From Akkermansia muciniphila (GTDB lineage: Bacteria; Verrucomicrobiota; Verrucomicrobiia; Verrucomicrobiales; Akkermansiaceae), in assembly GCF_900184965.1 (NCBI RefSeq), contig NZ_FXYA01000003.1, positions 99,963-163,962 on the forward strand: a stretch of DNA of 64,000 bases. The letters run 5' to 3'. A program made the translations under genes and the position numbers. A model generated the notes under the pieces. That model had not been told where the DNA came from. It ran no database searches and saw nothing but the letters and a program-made list of their open reading frames with translations. This document shows, one piece after another, positions 35,909 to 46,212 of the stretch. The first letter of the stretch is position 1. Each line of letters starts with the position of its first letter.

Positions 35909-38900
35909 TCACTTCCACTTCACTCCCTTCTCCTTCAGCTCAGTCACAAACTCCTCATACTCCACCTCACTCATCGTCCCCTTCAACTTCTCTACCAGCT
36001 CTTTCCTCTTATCTTTCTTTACCCGGCTCACAGCCTTCACAACCTCGGAAGCTCCATCCATCTTCACCCGGTTTTCCATCAACTTCCTCTCTTCTTTATC
36101 CAGTCCGACATCCTGATACACTTTCATCCGGCTTGAATAATCCAAACCTTTCACTCGCGCCATCAACTCCTTCCTCTCTTCCATTTTTGCTTTCCGTTCT
36201 TCCTTCTCTTCTTTTTTGGTCGCTTGGATCAATCTCTGCTGCTCTCTGGCTTTAGCCATCTCATTATCCCACAGATGCCCCCATGTTCCGGCCATACTCT
36301 TCGTCTCTTTCACAATACGCCCCATCACCTGCACCGCAGCTCCAATCTCCGGCCTTCCTGCCGCCGCAAACAATCCCATACCATTCAACCCTCTTCCCAA
36401 CTGATTCATTACCTTCCCATACTCCTCTTCCTCACCGTTATACATCCTCACTACACCTTCTCCTCCTCTCCATAACGCCTCAGCATGATCGACCATCGTA
36501 TTACTAAACTTCATGTACTTTTCGCCAGCCAGTTTTGAATAGATGAACTCTATTACCTCAGCCAATCCAAAAATACCGGAAAACGCCCCCATCGCTCCAC
36601 TCACCGCAAACCCTTTCCACCTATCCCACAAATCCAACTCTTCCTCATCGTCACCTTGCCCCATCACCCACTTGAGAAACTCCACAATCACCTGATTCAT
36701 GATTCCGTACACCACCCACGCCTGACCAAACCGCCACGCAGCCTCTCCCATACCAATCTCTCCTCTCTTCCACTTCGCAATCGCCATATAACTCAACGCT
36801 ATCTGCTTGCGCGGATCAGAGCGGAACATCATAAACATACGCCCCAGCGCGTTCGCATGAATCTCCCAAGGGCTCTTCTGCTCTGTCTCAATAGGTTGAG
36901 CTGTCCTCCGCACCGCCTTGTCCAGCGCGGCCAACGCCCTCTGCTCCACAACCTCATCACTCAATCCCTCTTTCATGGCTTTCTTCTTGGCCGCCATATA
37001 CGCAATACCCCCGGAAAACGTTGTAAATGCCGCATCAGTCAATCCAATCGGCAACATCCCGGCTTCCACGGCATCCCCCAGCATGCTCACCTTCATCCTG
37101 TTCGCCGTCAAAGCCCGCCTCATTTCGGGACTCATGCCCTGCATCAGCCTTTGTTGGATCGTCGGACTCTGCCAAACCTCCGCCAACTGTCCCGGATTCG
37201 CCAATGCCCCAATAAACCCTTTCATGGCATCTGAGGGGGACATATCCGCCATGCTGGAAAACATGGCCGGGAGCTGCTTCAGACACGTCTTCAGGTTATA
37301 TGAAAGCGCACCCTGAGCCATCGCCCCCAACACCCGGCTCACTACTTGCTGAGCTTGTCCGGCTCCGCCCGAATCCTGCGAACCGTCAAATTCTAAATCC
37401 TTCACCCACTTGGTCAAATGTGTCCTTGCCTGCGCCCCATGCACCGCATCAATCTTGTTCCCCAGCTCTCCATTCAACAACACCGCCTTCATATCCCTCA
37501 TAATCTCCGCAAAACTCGCCCAGTGATCCATCTGCATACTGTGCGCCCAATACGCATTCACACAACTCACCACACGCGGCAGCGCATAATGCTTCCGACG
37601 CATCTTGATGCTCCCCACACTCAGCCATCCGCTCCCTCTGGACTCCATCGGATCAACGGCTTCAGCGGCATTATCCGTCACGAAAAACCCCGGAGCATAA
37701 TTCTGCACTTTAGGCATATCACACCCAAACAACCTCCTGTACACCTCATTATACTCCTTATATCCCCGCTCATACTCCTCCCCTAAATACTCCGCCACCC
37801 GCAACGCCCGCACATCAATATGATCCCTCACCTTCCCAATCGCAGCCTCGTCAAAACCCAACGCCTCCAGATTATCCTCATACTCCGGCATCGCGGACAT
37901 CTGGAGCAAATACGCCGCCTCCAAATCGCTCATCTCCATCTCCACCAGCTCCGCGCCCTGCTCCAGCCATGAAAACTTCACAAACTCCTTCCTGCTCTTC
38001 GCCGGAATCTCGCTCAACGCCATCTTCAGGGCATCCATCGCCTTCTGATTCTTCGCCCACTTCGGCATCTGCTCTGCTTCCATCTTACCCTCCGCAACCG
38101 CCCGCGCCTCTTCAATCCGCACCCGCTCACTCCTGAACTCGCCTGGCATCTTCACCTCAATCCCCCAAGTCCGATTCTCGCTTAAATCCTTCAACATACC
38201 ATCCACCACACGCCTCACGCCCAGCTTCACCTGACCATCCACCTTTCTGTCAGCCCTCTTCAAAAACTCCTCCGGCCTCGCAATCCGGTACAAGGCACCG
38301 TAATACCGCAACACTCGCCTCTGTCGCACATCATTAAACTCCAGCCGCGCCTTCCTGATGCCCTCTGCAAAATACTCCGTCACCTTCCCCTCTCCAAACA
38401 AATCCTCCATCAAATTCTCAAAACTCACAAACCCCCGCACCAAATTCCGCATCCCCTTACCCACACCCACATCATGCTTCGCCGCTCCGGTGCGCTCATT
38501 CACGCTCACCGGCTGCTCACGCCCCAGCCCCTTCCCGGCCTCATCCAGCAAATCCGCAATACGCTCACGCCGATCCTCCCAAAACGCCTCATTCGCCAGC
38601 CTCCCGGCAGCATACATCTCCTTCAGGGCATCCAGCGCGGCCTGCACTCTTTCCAAATCAGCCGTCAGCCTCCCGTGCATATTCCTCTCATACAACCCGC
38701 CAAACGCATCCAGCGCACGTACCCACTCCACCGCCTCATCATACTCAGCCCCGCCAATCAATGCCTTCTCCTCCACCACCTTCTCAGCCGTATTCTTCGC
38801 CGTTTCCAGCTCATCCGCATCCAACTCCAACGCCCTCTCCACCATATCCAGCCGCTTCTGAATCTCCGCATTCATCTTCCCACGCCGTACCCGGTTCTCG

Positions 38901-41900
38901 CCCACACTTGCCGCCGCCCATTTTCTAAACCGTTCAAACTCCTTAAATCGGCTCTTCTTCCCTTCATTCACAATATGCCAATCCACATACTTCACCATAC
39001 GCCTCAGCGCATTCATCCTCCCCCTCCACGTCTTCTTCTCCATCACCTCCTCCCGGTAGGAAGCAACAACCTCCGGCCTGATCCCCCCGCGCACATCCCT
39101 CGGCAGCTCCGTCACCACGGCATCACATACGGCCATCACGGCCAGCATCCGCTCCCTCACAGCCTCATCATCTCTTCCCTGCTCATCCTTATACACTCCA
39201 TCCCTTGTAAACCCGTTCGCCTGCAACGCGCTCTCCAGCCGTTTCTGCATTGCTTCATACAACCTTGCTTCCTGCTCGTAAGCCTGCCCCTGCACAGCCG
39301 TCAAATAATCCCACACACTCTGCCCGCCACGCATCATCCGCATGGAAAAAGATACATCAGAATTCCTTGAATTAAATCTCTTGGAAAGAGGTATAACCCT
39401 CTCTTCATAATTAAACCGGTAGGGAATCAGGGAGAACTTCTTCTTTTCGCTATCCCATTCTCCGGGATCGTACCCTTCATACTCTCCATTCTCGTCTCTT
39501 ACCTCTACAAGATCATAAGTGACAGGGTCCAGCAGCTTACGGTTATTCTTCGTATTGCGATAGGCATAATTCACCCCGTCATCGTACCCCCACTCGCAAA
39601 TATCATCCCCGTTCCAATACACATCCTTGATGGACACCCTGTGTGAAATAATCCTGAATTTTCCATCCAGGCTGGACTCTCCGTGTTCGCGGGCATACTC
39701 CATGGAGGGAGTTACCCAATCGCCGCCCCGGAAATCACCTTCCTTAATCTCACGGGGGACAGCCCTGTACATGGCAATCGCCGGTATCTTGTTGTTCTTC
39801 CCCTTTTCCAGAAGAGACCTCCTTTGCTCCATAGCACGCCTCACGGCGGACAAAGCATTCATGTGAGCATTATCCCAGCCCAGTTCAAGATTCCGGGAGG
39901 AATCAAGAATCATTTCTTCCGGGATGATTCCGAACCCATCCGCCATATCCAGTAGGCTGACTTCCCCATTCTTCTGCCGTTCCTGCGGGGTATCGCCGGA
40001 CTTGCTCGGAGCCCTGTGGTCCATTTTCCAGCTATCATCTACGACATACCCTTTTGCCTTGGCAAACTCATTCACCATGCGCTGGGCTTTCTCCATATCG
40101 CCTTTCTCCACGGCATCCAAATACTCCCGGTCAAGTGCTCTAAGTCCCCTGACAGAAAACGTAATATCCGGGTTCTCGCTGTCAAACGTACCCCGGTTAT
40201 CCGTGGCAGACTTGATCTGTGTAGAATCGAAAGCGACGAAAATGACACTACCCGGCACACTGCCTCTGATGCCGTCATTTTCCGCATCCAACATCAAATC
40301 ATTAGGAGCGGGATTCCTGATATTAAGAAAACATTCGAGGATATTTCTTCCATAACTCTGTGCCGTATAGTAATCCGAGGCAAAATAAAACCCGTCTCCG
40401 TAAAGATTCTTTCCCTTATTTTTCTTGGCGCCGCCTGAACGCATCATGCTTTTCTCAAACACCGTAAAGCCTCGATTCTGCGTCCCATGATACACCACCA
40501 ATGGCTCTCCGTTCTCGTCAACTACCTTGGAGGCCTGCTCCGGGTCATGCTCCCAATCCCCAAACCAATTCTTAAACGCCTCCGTGCGCACAGCAAGCCA
40601 TTGGTCTTCCGTCAACTTCGTTTCTTTCCCATTCGGGGCCTTCATGAACGTGCCCTCAGTTTCCGCTTTCTTCTTAATATCCGCCTTTTCCCTTATAGAA
40701 AACGTTGCCGACCCATCCACATAATCCGCCCACTCTCCCCCGGTGCTCTCATCCGCAAACGCCGTAATCTTAATATCGTTGCCATCAAAAATCACGTAAT
40801 TATACGTCTGCTCTTCCTCCGCTTTCCCGCGGGTATAGCCGTCTGCGTACCTGATGCCTTTAATATCGCTGGACAGCAAAGACACGCTGGCGGCCTTCTG
40901 TGCCTCCTGTTTCGTGCCATCTTCTCCATCCCAAAAAGCATCAAACAACTCCTGATAAACATCTTTGCCGCTCACGTTTTCGCCGCGGTAATCCGCCCGG
41001 CTTTCGGCACGTTCCAAAGCATACCGCACCTCTTCCACCGGGGAATCCTTCAACAAAGAAAGAACCGTCTCGTCCACGTAATCCCAGCCCAGCAGCTCAG
41101 AATCCTCTACATTCAACTCTACCTTGTAATTGGAAGGCATGCCCGGCCTGACCTCTATCTCGTCCAGAAGATCAATCAGGGAACGGTAAACGCCGTGCAG
41201 CTGGAGCATCTTCTCCAGCGTCTGGTGGTACGTACTCCCGTATTCCATGGAATGTTGAATGTCCTCGCGCAACTCTTTCTTAATCGCTTCTATCTTTCCC
41301 TCATCCCCTCTGGCGTCAGACAAATCGCCGAGAACAGTCCAGATCATATCACTCGCATCTTCCTTCACCTCCGGCAGGGCATCCTTCGGCAACAACCTGT
41401 CATACAGGGCTTGATGCATCACCTCCATATTGGAAGTCTCCACATCGCCGAACTTCCATGTCGCATTATCCTGCGCGAACCAGTTCATATAATCCCGGTT
41501 CACCTTCTCTGACTCCGCAAAATACAGCCCCCAGCCATACGCCTGCGCTCCCTCGCCCTTGCCCATGAACGCCGTATCAAACTTCCGGAAACTGTGAGGA
41601 CTTGCATGCAGAGCGCGGACAGACATCGTTACATCGCCATCCGGCTTCACCACCACCGCATTCTCCGCAGCCAGAACCCCATGCTCATCAAAACCACCTT
41701 GCGCCTCCACATCCTGCACACTCACCTCACGCCCTTCTCTTCCTTGTCCAGCTAAATCTCTGTCAACATAATTGACAAACTCCTTCAACAACGCTACCCT
41801 TCCCTTGTGGGGTACTCCATCCCCTGCCTCGCCCGTGTTTGGGACGCGGGGTCGTTGCAGGGTGGCGGAAGTACCCTTCATGCTATCTACGTCCTCCACC

Positions 41901-44900
41901 GTGGAAGCATCCAGATCATAAAACAACTCCCCATTCTTCCCCTCTGCCACGGCAATATTCACATAGGCCAAATCAGCACTCCCATCATCGGAAGCCCCCT
42001 TGAAATCCGCTTTCGTCAAATAATAATGAAATCTGGCTATATTAGGCTTACGTTTCAAATCTGAATTCTCGCCGGAATAAATAAACTCAGCCCGCCCGGC
42101 CAACTCCGGCAGCACGGCTAACGCAGCTAAAACCCGTCTATCGGCTGCATGCTGTTTCACTTCCCTCCACCCCTTGCCTCCCACCTGCACCCGCTTCCCG
42201 TCCCCCATCACCAGCGCATACCCCTGTTCCTGAGTCTCCTTCTGCAACACTCTATACCGTTCCCGAATATCCCCCAGCGCATCCTTCAAATCAGAAGCAT
42301 ACGCTGCCGGCACATCCGCAGCAACAGGCTCCATCCCCTCCACCCGGTGGAACGCATCAGCCACACGCCGGGCCTCCGCCATCGGTACGCGCCTTACCCT
42401 GTCCCCCATGCTGAAACTCACCTCCTGCCCTTCCCCTCGCGCCGCATACCGCTTATACCCATACACCACGCTATCATACACCGCGCTCAACAACTCCCCG
42501 GAATCGGCAAAATCAAACCCGGCCTCATTCGCCGCCTCCAGCACATCGGACACACGCCCTTCCCGGCTGAAAAACTGCTCTGCACGCGCCACCACCCGTT
42601 GCTCAAAACTCTTCCCCAGCGTACCATCCTTCCTGCGTCTGCCCTTGGCCGTCCGCGTCGTCGTCAGGGCATCATAAATCCGTTGCAGCTCTCCGGTTAA
42701 ATCGGAACCGGCCTCAGCCGCCGTCTTCGGGTGCGGCAGCCTCCCGGCCACCCACTCTCCAATCTCCGGCACATCCCCCATCGCCTCCGCCTCAATCTGC
42801 GCCTGTTCCTCCCTCCTCGCGCGCTCCGCAATCGCCGCCTCGTCAAACCCGGCAAAATCATTCAACAGGCGGCGAAACTTCTCGCTCATCTTCCCCTGTA
42901 CGTCCGCGCCCAGCATCTTCTTCGCCAGCATCACATCCTGTGCAAACTCAAAATACTTGGCAAACAACAAAGCGAACATCTTGAACCACCGCCGCAACTT
43001 ATCCGGCAGCCTCTCATCGGAAATGTGCCCCATCAAATGTGCTCGCGCCGCCTTGCTCACCCCTTCGCAAACCGCCTGTAACCTGTCCACCCCTTCCCCG
43101 GTCGCCAAAAACGTCTCACCCGTTGCACCCTCCAGCCGCTTCAGTTCATCCTCAAACTCCGCCACCGTCCACTCATTATCCTTAATCAACACCTTCGTCA
43201 TCCCCTCCGTCCACTCCTCATAAACGTCAAACGGATTAGCCCCCCGGTACAATCTGCTCACCACCTCATACCGTCCGTTCGCAAACTCCTGCGCCACATT
43301 GGCTCCGTACACCCGCAACCGGGCAGCATCCACCCCGGCCTCCACTCCCATCTGCGCCGCATAAATCCTCTCCCGGCCTTCGGCAGACTTACGCATAAAA
43401 TCACCCTGTGTCTTCAACTGCGCCAACGTCATCGGCACACTCAACTTGCTCCGGTCAAAACTCATCCGCCCATCCTGCCCCACATCGCTCAAATGCTGCA
43501 TCATCTCCTCATTCGCTTCATCCTGCACCCTCCCAACATACCCCTCATCCTTATCCCGGTACTGCCGCAAGCTGCTCTTCAGCCCGGCCACCACCTCATC
43601 CTCCCGTTCCTCCAAATGCCGCAGCACGGCCTCATACGCATCATCATACGTATCATAAAACTCCGGCCTGTCCCCCAGCTCCACCACATACTGCATCTCC
43701 TCCGTAAACTCATTCATCTCCTCGCGGATCGGACTCGCCCCGAACTCCCGCAACTGCTCATTCACAGCCTCCACATACTGCTTCATCGCCTCCTTCTCAT
43801 CCACTTGCCTTCCACCCTTGCGCTCCGGCACAGGCCCATGCTCAAAACTCAGCACAGGCCCACTCCCCACCTCGCTCACGCCGCCGCTCTCCGGCCCCTT
43901 CACACCCACCACAGCACCCTTCCCCTCCTGCACCTCCGCTCCATCCACACGCACCTCATCCACCCCTCGCGCCGTCTCCGCCGCATGCGCTTCAGCGGCG
44001 GCCACCACATCCATCGTCCTCACCCCGCCGCGGGCAGCCAGCTTCCTCATCCCGTCCGCGTCACCCAGCCCCACCTTCACGCCGTCCACCTCCTTCCCAT
44101 AATTTTGGCGCATAAAATCCTGAATCCCATCCTGCATCATCGCATACCGCGCCACGTCACTCTCCTCCGCCCGCATCCGGGCAAGCAGGGAATCGCTAAA
44201 ACCAAACGTCCGCTTCAGCTTCCCATACTCCCGGCTCAACTGCCGCTGCATCCCGGCCTCAGCCGTAAACCGCGCCCCGGCCCCCACCAGCGCAAACGCC
44301 AGCACGGAACCAAACAACTCCATATTCTGGTCACGGTTCGTAAAATCCTTCCAAAACCGCTCCCAATCAATCCCCGGAGCCTCCCCGGCCATCACGGAAG
44401 CCAAACTCTGCATCACAGGATCGGCCAAATCCTGCAACTTCTCCGTCGTCATCTCCTCGCCCAGCACCATTCCCCCAGCCACGCCGGAACGCGCCCCTGC
44501 CCGCAGGGCGGAACTCTTCAGCCGCATCGCCTGACGGCTCAGACTCAACTTGCTCATCCACTTATCCACAAACGCGCTCCCGGATCTCAACCCCATCACT
44601 CCCTTTGCCACGATCGCCCCGGCCCGATCCAACGCCCCTTGAACCGCGCCGCTCGCCGCCGCGCCTCCCAGCCTCGCCAGCCTGCCGCCATCTGGACGCT
44701 CCTGCACGGCCTTACTGTAACTATCCCCGGCATAAGACATCGCCGCCACTCCGGCCCCCACGCCGGAAAAACTCAACGCCGTAATCGGCACAGACCGCAC
44801 CGCGCTCAGCACCCCATTCCCAAACCACCCATACTCCGGCTTGTTAATCGGCCTGTACGTCCCCTGCGCCATCGCCAGAAAAGCATCCAGCCTCCGGCCA

Positions 44901-46177
44901 TACTCATCCGCCGCCTTCGCGTCAGCCTTCAGGGCAGACCCGTCCCCGCCAAACAACTCCTTCACTCCCCCCGCCACATCCAACTGTGCGGCAATCCCGC
45001 CGCGCAACAAAGACCTGATTCCATTACCTAAATCCTCCCAGCCACGGTTCCCGGCCTTCCATACATTCGCCATATAACTCCTCTCATTCCCGCCCTTGCG
45101 CTGCACAATCTCCGCCAGCGCATCCATCTGGGCATCCGTAAGGCCATCCATCGCCTTCAGGGCTTGGTGGATTGAAGCCATCCCCTCCGGCTGAAAAATC
45201 CGGTTCGCCGTCCCGTCAGCATACTTCACGGCCCACTCCAGCCCCTCCATCACGCGCGGCAATACCGGCTCCAGCCCTCGCCTTGTCCTCTCCGCATCCG
45301 CCTTCACCCATCGCAATGTATTCCCCACCTTCTTATACATATCCTCTCCCATTTGTCCCCTCTGCTCCCACAACGCCTGTCTTCCGTCCCCGCCCGTCAG
45401 CACAGCCTGCCTCACGCTCTCGGCAGCCCCCTTCAGCAACTCGTCAGCATGAGCATCCTCCTGCGCCCGCCTGCTGAGAAACCTGTACACCGTCAGCCCC
45501 GGCTTATTAAAATCAATCTGCTCCCCCTGCTCCTTCAGCCGTATAGCCATCTGTTCCAGTAGCGGAACCCCGTTTCGCGCCGAAACCTGATTCTCGGTAT
45601 ATCCTCCCTCATCCAACGCCCATCCCAGCACCAGCGACCGCGCTCGCAACTCATCCCCCAGCTCATTATCCGGGAAAAACTGCGCCTCAAACTCCTTCTT
45701 CACACTCTCCGGCACCTTCTTCAAATCCCCGTTAAACACGCTCCGGTGCCAATCCACCTTATCCTTTCTCCTCGCATACTCCGCCTCATCCTCCTGAGCA
45801 CTCTTAAACGCCAATGCATCAGGAAACAAAGGCATGCCGCGCCTTGTCCTCTCATTAACATACTCCTGCACCTTGGCTCTCTCTTCGCCCAGCACGCGCT
45901 CCTTCTCCGCTTTCATCGGATCATCCCCGCCCTTCCTCAAATCGGCGGCCAACATCTTCCCGCGTTGCCAGCTCCGATAAGCGTCAGCCTGCCAACCCTC
46001 CCCCTTCTGCCGCAAATACCGATCCATTGCCGGATCAATCTCCACAGGGAACAACTGCCTGCCCTCTCCGTCATCATAAACAGCATTCGCGCTCTCTTCC
46101 AAAAATTTATCCCTCTTCCCGCTACGTTCAAATTCCCTCGCCTGAGCCGCTACCTGTGAAATATCATTACCAAACAT
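35909..46177 (-). CDS. Giant phage polyvalent/internal virion protein with three ADP-ribosyltransferase-like domains
   Basis: The product is 3,422 residues. Residues 1-700 are helical with hydrophobic stretches (SVPITALSFSGVGAGVAAM; ELFGSVLAFALVGAGARF), as in ejected virion proteins. An LPD3/PBECR-like module lies near 1330-1460 (GGKGWREVKQHAADRRVLAA, FIYSGENSDLKRKPNIARFH). ART domain 1, near 1515-1790, has LHASPHSFRKFDTAFMGKGE and QAYGWGLYFAES. ART domain 2, near 1847-1990, has TEAFKNWFGDWEHDPE, LVVYHGTQNRGFTVFE and GDGFYFASDYYTA. A helical repeat (DREYLDAVEKGDMEKAQRMV) precedes ART domain 3, near 2130-2230, with MYRAVPREI, GGDWVTPSMEYAREHG and EWGYDDG. The last ~1,100 residues resemble the helical C-terminal module of large polyvalent proteins (LFRSDP-like: MFRSDPRKQIALSYMAIAKW). 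It is last in the late operon, the place of T7 gp16. It is likely injected with the genome to modify host targets; that role is inference. Confidence 0.8.
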   Translation of the reverse strand: MFGNDISQVAAQAREFERSGKRDKFLEESANAVYDDGEGRQLFPVEIDPAMDRYLRQKGEGWQADAYRSWQRGKMLAADLRKGGDDPMKAEKERVLGEERAKVQEYVNERTRRGMPLFPDALAFKSAQEDEAEYARRKDKVDWHRSVFNGDLKKVPESVKKEFEAQFFPDNELGDELRARSLVLGWALDEGGYTENQVSARNGVPLLEQMAIRLKEQGEQIDFNKPGLTVYRFLSRRAQEDAHADELLKGAAESVRQAVLTGGDGRQALWEQRGQMGEDMYKKVGNTLRWVKADAERTRRGLEPVLPRVMEGLEWAVKYADGTANRIFQPEGMASIHQALKAMDGLTDAQMDALAEIVQRKGGNERSYMANVWKAGNRGWEDLGNGIRSLLRGGIAAQLDVAGGVKELFGGDGSALKADAKAADEYGRRLDAFLAMAQGTYRPINKPEYGWFGNGVLSAVRSVPITALSFSGVGAGVAAMSYAGDSYSKAVQERPDGGRLARLGGAAASGAVQGALDRAGAIVAKGVMGLRSGSAFVDKWMSKLSLSRQAMRLKSSALRAGARSGVAGGMVLGEEMTTEKLQDLADPVMQSLASVMAGEAPGIDWERFWKDFTNRDQNMELFGSVLAFALVGAGARFTAEAGMQRQLSREYGKLKRTFGFSDSLLARMRAEESDVARYAMMQDGIQDFMRQNYGKEVDGVKVGLGDADGMRKLAARGGVRTMDVVAAAEAHAAETARGVDEVRVDGAEVQEGKGAVVGVKGPESGGVSEVGSGPVLSFEHGPVPERKGGRQVDEKEAMKQYVEAVNEQLREFGASPIREEMNEFTEEMQYVVELGDRPEFYDTYDDAYEAVLRHLEEREDEVVAGLKSSLRQYRDKDEGYVGRVQDEANEEMMQHLSDVGQDGRMSFDRSKLSVPMTLAQLKTQGDFMRKSAEGRERIYAAQMGVEAGVDAARLRVYGANVAQEFANGRYEVVSRLYRGANPFDVYEEWTEGMTKVLIKDNEWTVAEFEDELKRLEGATGETFLATGEGVDRLQAVCEGVSKAARAHLMGHISDERLPDKLRRWFKMFALLFAKYFEFAQDVMLAKKMLGADVQGKMSEKFRRLLNDFAGFDEAAIAERARREEQAQIEAEAMGDVPEIGEWVAGRLPHPKTAAEAGSDLTGELQRIYDALTTTRTAKGRRRKDGTLGKSFEQRVVARAEQFFSREGRVSDVLEAANEAGFDFADSGELLSAVYDSVVYGYKRYAARGEGQEVSFSMGDRVRRVPMAEARRVADAFHRVEGMEPVAADVPAAYASDLKDALGDIRERYRVLQKETQEQGYALVMGDGKRVQVGGKGWREVKQHAADRRVLAALAVLPELAGRAEFIYSGENSDLKRKPNIARFHYYLTKADFKGASDDGSADLAYVNIAVAEGKNGELFYDLDASTVEDVDSMKGTSATLQRPRVPNTGEAGDGVPHKGRVALLKEFVNYVDRDLAGQGREGREVSVQDVEAQGGFDEHGVLAAENAVVVKPDGDVTMSVRALHASPHSFRKFDTAFMGKGEGAQAYGWGLYFAESEKVNRDYMNWFAQDNATWKFGDVETSNMEVMHQALYDRLLPKDALPEVKEDASDMIWTVLGDLSDARGDEGKIEAIKKELREDIQHSMEYGSTYHQTLEKMLQLHGVYRSLIDLLDEIEVRPGMPSNYKVELNVEDSELLGWDYVDETVLSLLKDSPVEEVRYALERAESRADYRGENVSGKDVYQELFDAFWDGEDGTKQEAQKAASVSLLSSDIKGIRYADGYTRGKAEEEQTYNYVIFDGNDIKITAFADESTGGEWADYVDGSATFSIREKADIKKKAETEGTFMKAPNGKETKLTEDQWLAVRTEAFKNWFGDWEHDPEQASKVVDENGEPLVVYHGTQNRGFTVFEKSMMRSGGAKKNKGKNLYGDGFYFASDYYTAQSYGRNILECFLNIRNPAPNDLMLDAENDGIRGSVPGSVIFVAFDSTQIKSATDNRGTFDSENPDITFSVRGLRALDREYLDAVEKGDMEKAQRMVNEFAKAKGYVVDDSWKMDHRAPSKSGDTPQERQKNGEVSLLDMADGFGIIPEEMILDSSRNLELGWDNAHMNALSAVRRAMEQRRSLLEKGKNNKIPAIAMYRAVPREIKEGDFRGGDWVTPSMEYAREHGESSLDGKFRIISHRVSIKDVYWNGDDICEWGYDDGVNYAYRNTKNNRKLLDPVTYDLVEVRDENGEYEGYDPGEWDSEKKKFSLIPYRFNYEERVIPLSKRFNSRNSDVSFSMRMMRGGQSVWDYLTAVQGQAYEQEARLYEAMQKRLESALQANGFTRDGVYKDEQGRDDEAVRERMLAVMAVCDAVVTELPRDVRGGIRPEVVASYREEVMEKKTWRGRMNALRRMVKYVDWHIVNEGKKSRFKEFERFRKWAAASVGENRVRRGKMNAEIQKRLDMVERALELDADELETAKNTAEKVVEEKALIGGAEYDEAVEWVRALDAFGGLYERNMHGRLTADLERVQAALDALKEMYAAGRLANEAFWEDRRERIADLLDEAGKGLGREQPVSVNERTGAAKHDVGVGKGMRNLVRGFVSFENLMEDLFGEGKVTEYFAEGIRKARLEFNDVRQRRVLRYYGALYRIARPEEFLKRADRKVDGQVKLGVRRVVDGMLKDLSENRTWGIEVKMPGEFRSERVRIEEARAVAEGKMEAEQMPKWAKNQKAMDALKMALSEIPAKSRKEFVKFSWLEQGAELVEMEMSDLEAAYLLQMSAMPEYEDNLEALGFDEAAIGKVRDHIDVRALRVAEYLGEEYERGYKEYNEVYRRLFGCDMPKVQNYAPGFFVTDNAAEAVDPMESRGSGWLSVGSIKMRRKHYALPRVVSCVNAYWAHSMQMDHWASFAEIMRDMKAVLLNGELGNKIDAVHGAQARTHLTKWVKDLEFDGSQDSGGAGQAQQVVSRVLGAMAQGALSYNLKTCLKQLPAMFSSMADMSPSDAMKGFIGALANPGQLAEVWQSPTIQQRLMQGMSPEMRRALTANRMKVSMLGDAVEAGMLPIGLTDAAFTTFSGGIAYMAAKKKAMKEGLSDEVVEQRALAALDKAVRRTAQPIETEQKSPWEIHANALGRMFMMFRSDPRKQIALSYMAIAKWKRGEIGMGEAAWRFGQAWVVYGIMNQVIVEFLKWVMGQGDDEEELDLWDRWKGFAVSGAMGAFSGIFGLAEVIEFIYSKLAGEKYMKFSNTMVDHAEALWRGGEGVVRMYNGEEEEYGKVMNQLGRGLNGMGLFAAAGRPEIGAAVQVMGRIVKETKSMAGTWGHLWDNEMAKAREQQRLIQATKKEEKEERKAKMEERKELMARVKGLDYSSRMKVYQDVGLDKEERKLMENRVKMDGASEVVKAVSRVKKDKRKELVEKLKGTMSEVEYEEFVTELKEKGVKWK

Positions 46178-46212
46178 AAAAACTTTTAACTATTAAACAT
46201 TAACCAGAAACA

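Noticed and set aside
43493..45031. Long plus-strand open frame (512 codons, Leu/His/Pro-rich) in the prophage
   Set aside because: It is antisense to the giant phage gene and arises from the CT-rich plus strand. Composition is not protein-like and no motif is present.
35909..46177. Virion RNA polymerase or lytic transglycosylase in the giant phage protein
   Set aside because: Position and size recall N4 vRNAP or T7 gp16, but I could not find polymerase motifs or a transglycosylase catalytic segment in the translation.
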